DNA of 5,753 nt from Spartobacteria bacterium (lineage in GTDB: Bacteria > Verrucomicrobiota > Verrucomicrobiia > Chthoniobacterales > Chthoniobacteraceae), in the NCBI GenBank assembly GCA_025350985.1, contig JANXWU010000492.1, positions 1 through 5,753 on the forward strand, in the 5' to 3' direction. Of the stretch, positions 5,706 to 5,753 are shown one piece after another. The position numbers and the translations under genes are program-made. The first letter of the stretch is position 1. Every line of letters starts with the position of its first letter. The notes beneath the pieces were generated by a model. It ran no database searches. It worked only from the letters and a program-made list of their open reading frames with translations, and had not been told where the DNA came from.

Positions 5706-5753
5706 GGTCGGAATCTTCGGTCGGGAAATGCGTTGTGAATAGTGACCTTATCG
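5702..5753 (-). CDS. 3' end of a truncated upstream gene, possibly DUF4258
   Basis: The last 16 codons of a gene that runs in from beyond the window read DKVTIHNAFPDRRFRP and then TGA (5704-5702). The stop overlaps the DUF2283 ATG. A strand followed by a basic PDRRFRP tail resembles the C-terminus of small toxin-like proteins such as DUF4258 members, and DUF4258-DUF2283 is a known gene pairing. The visible fragment is too short to prove the family; the 4-base overlap is the strongest evidence that this is a real coding end. Confidence 0.45.
   Translation of the reverse strand, partial: DKVTIHNAFPDRRFRP

Noticed and set aside
1..5753. CRISPR array, tRNA, rRNA or transposase
   Set aside because: No regularly spaced short repeats, no cloverleaf or rRNA-like sequence, and no frame with transposase or integrase motifs was found. 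The repeats present are pairs, not arrays.

Overview
The window looks like chromosomal sequence from the Planctomycetes-Verrucomicrobia group, more likely a verrucomicrobium. The main reason is the 3-kb gene at 1432-4332, which has the PSCyt1 / DUF1549 / DUF1553 architecture that is greatly expanded in those phyla. Start sites lack clear Shine-Dalgarno sequences and non-ATG starts are used, which fits. The phylum is an inference from gene families; there is no rRNA or marker gene here.

Every gene I accept lies on the minus strand, so the window reads from right to left. At the right edge (5753-5493) is the 3' end of a truncated gene that overlaps a DUF2283 gene by 4 bases, a two-gene pair of toxin-antitoxin style. 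It ends inside a 129-bp repeat (5370-5498). A GC-rich stretch of about 290 bp without a convincing gene follows, then a second small module (5075-4624): an antitoxin-like gene overlapping a RelE/ParE-type toxin gene by 4 bases. Just past the toxin stop is another copy of the same repeat (4484-4611, roughly 95% identical). Beyond it lies a short plus-strand open stretch encoding a single hydrophobic segment, probably the tail of a lost membrane-protein gene.

Next is the large secreted cytochrome-c-like PSCyt1/DUF1549/DUF1553 protein. Its usual DUF1501 partner is not downstream. Instead, 7 bp after its stop codon there is a 28-bp repeat, whose inverted counterpart lies at the extreme left of the window (1-28). 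Between these inverted copies sits a more AT-rich two-gene unit: a small predicted lipoprotein of unknown function and a uracil-DNA-glycosylase-superfamily-like protein, 21 bp apart and probably co-transcribed.

The window therefore reads as one core-type gene bordered on both sides by accessory cargo, each block delimited by repeats. The most notable signal is that two unrelated TA-like modules both run into the same repeat, whose 63-bp core starts with GCCTAAC (holding one stop codon) and ends with GTTGGGC. This resembles integron gene cassettes with attC sites, but the inner pairing arms are not canonical, no integrase is present, and the repeat continues past the core, so that reading remains a hypothesis.
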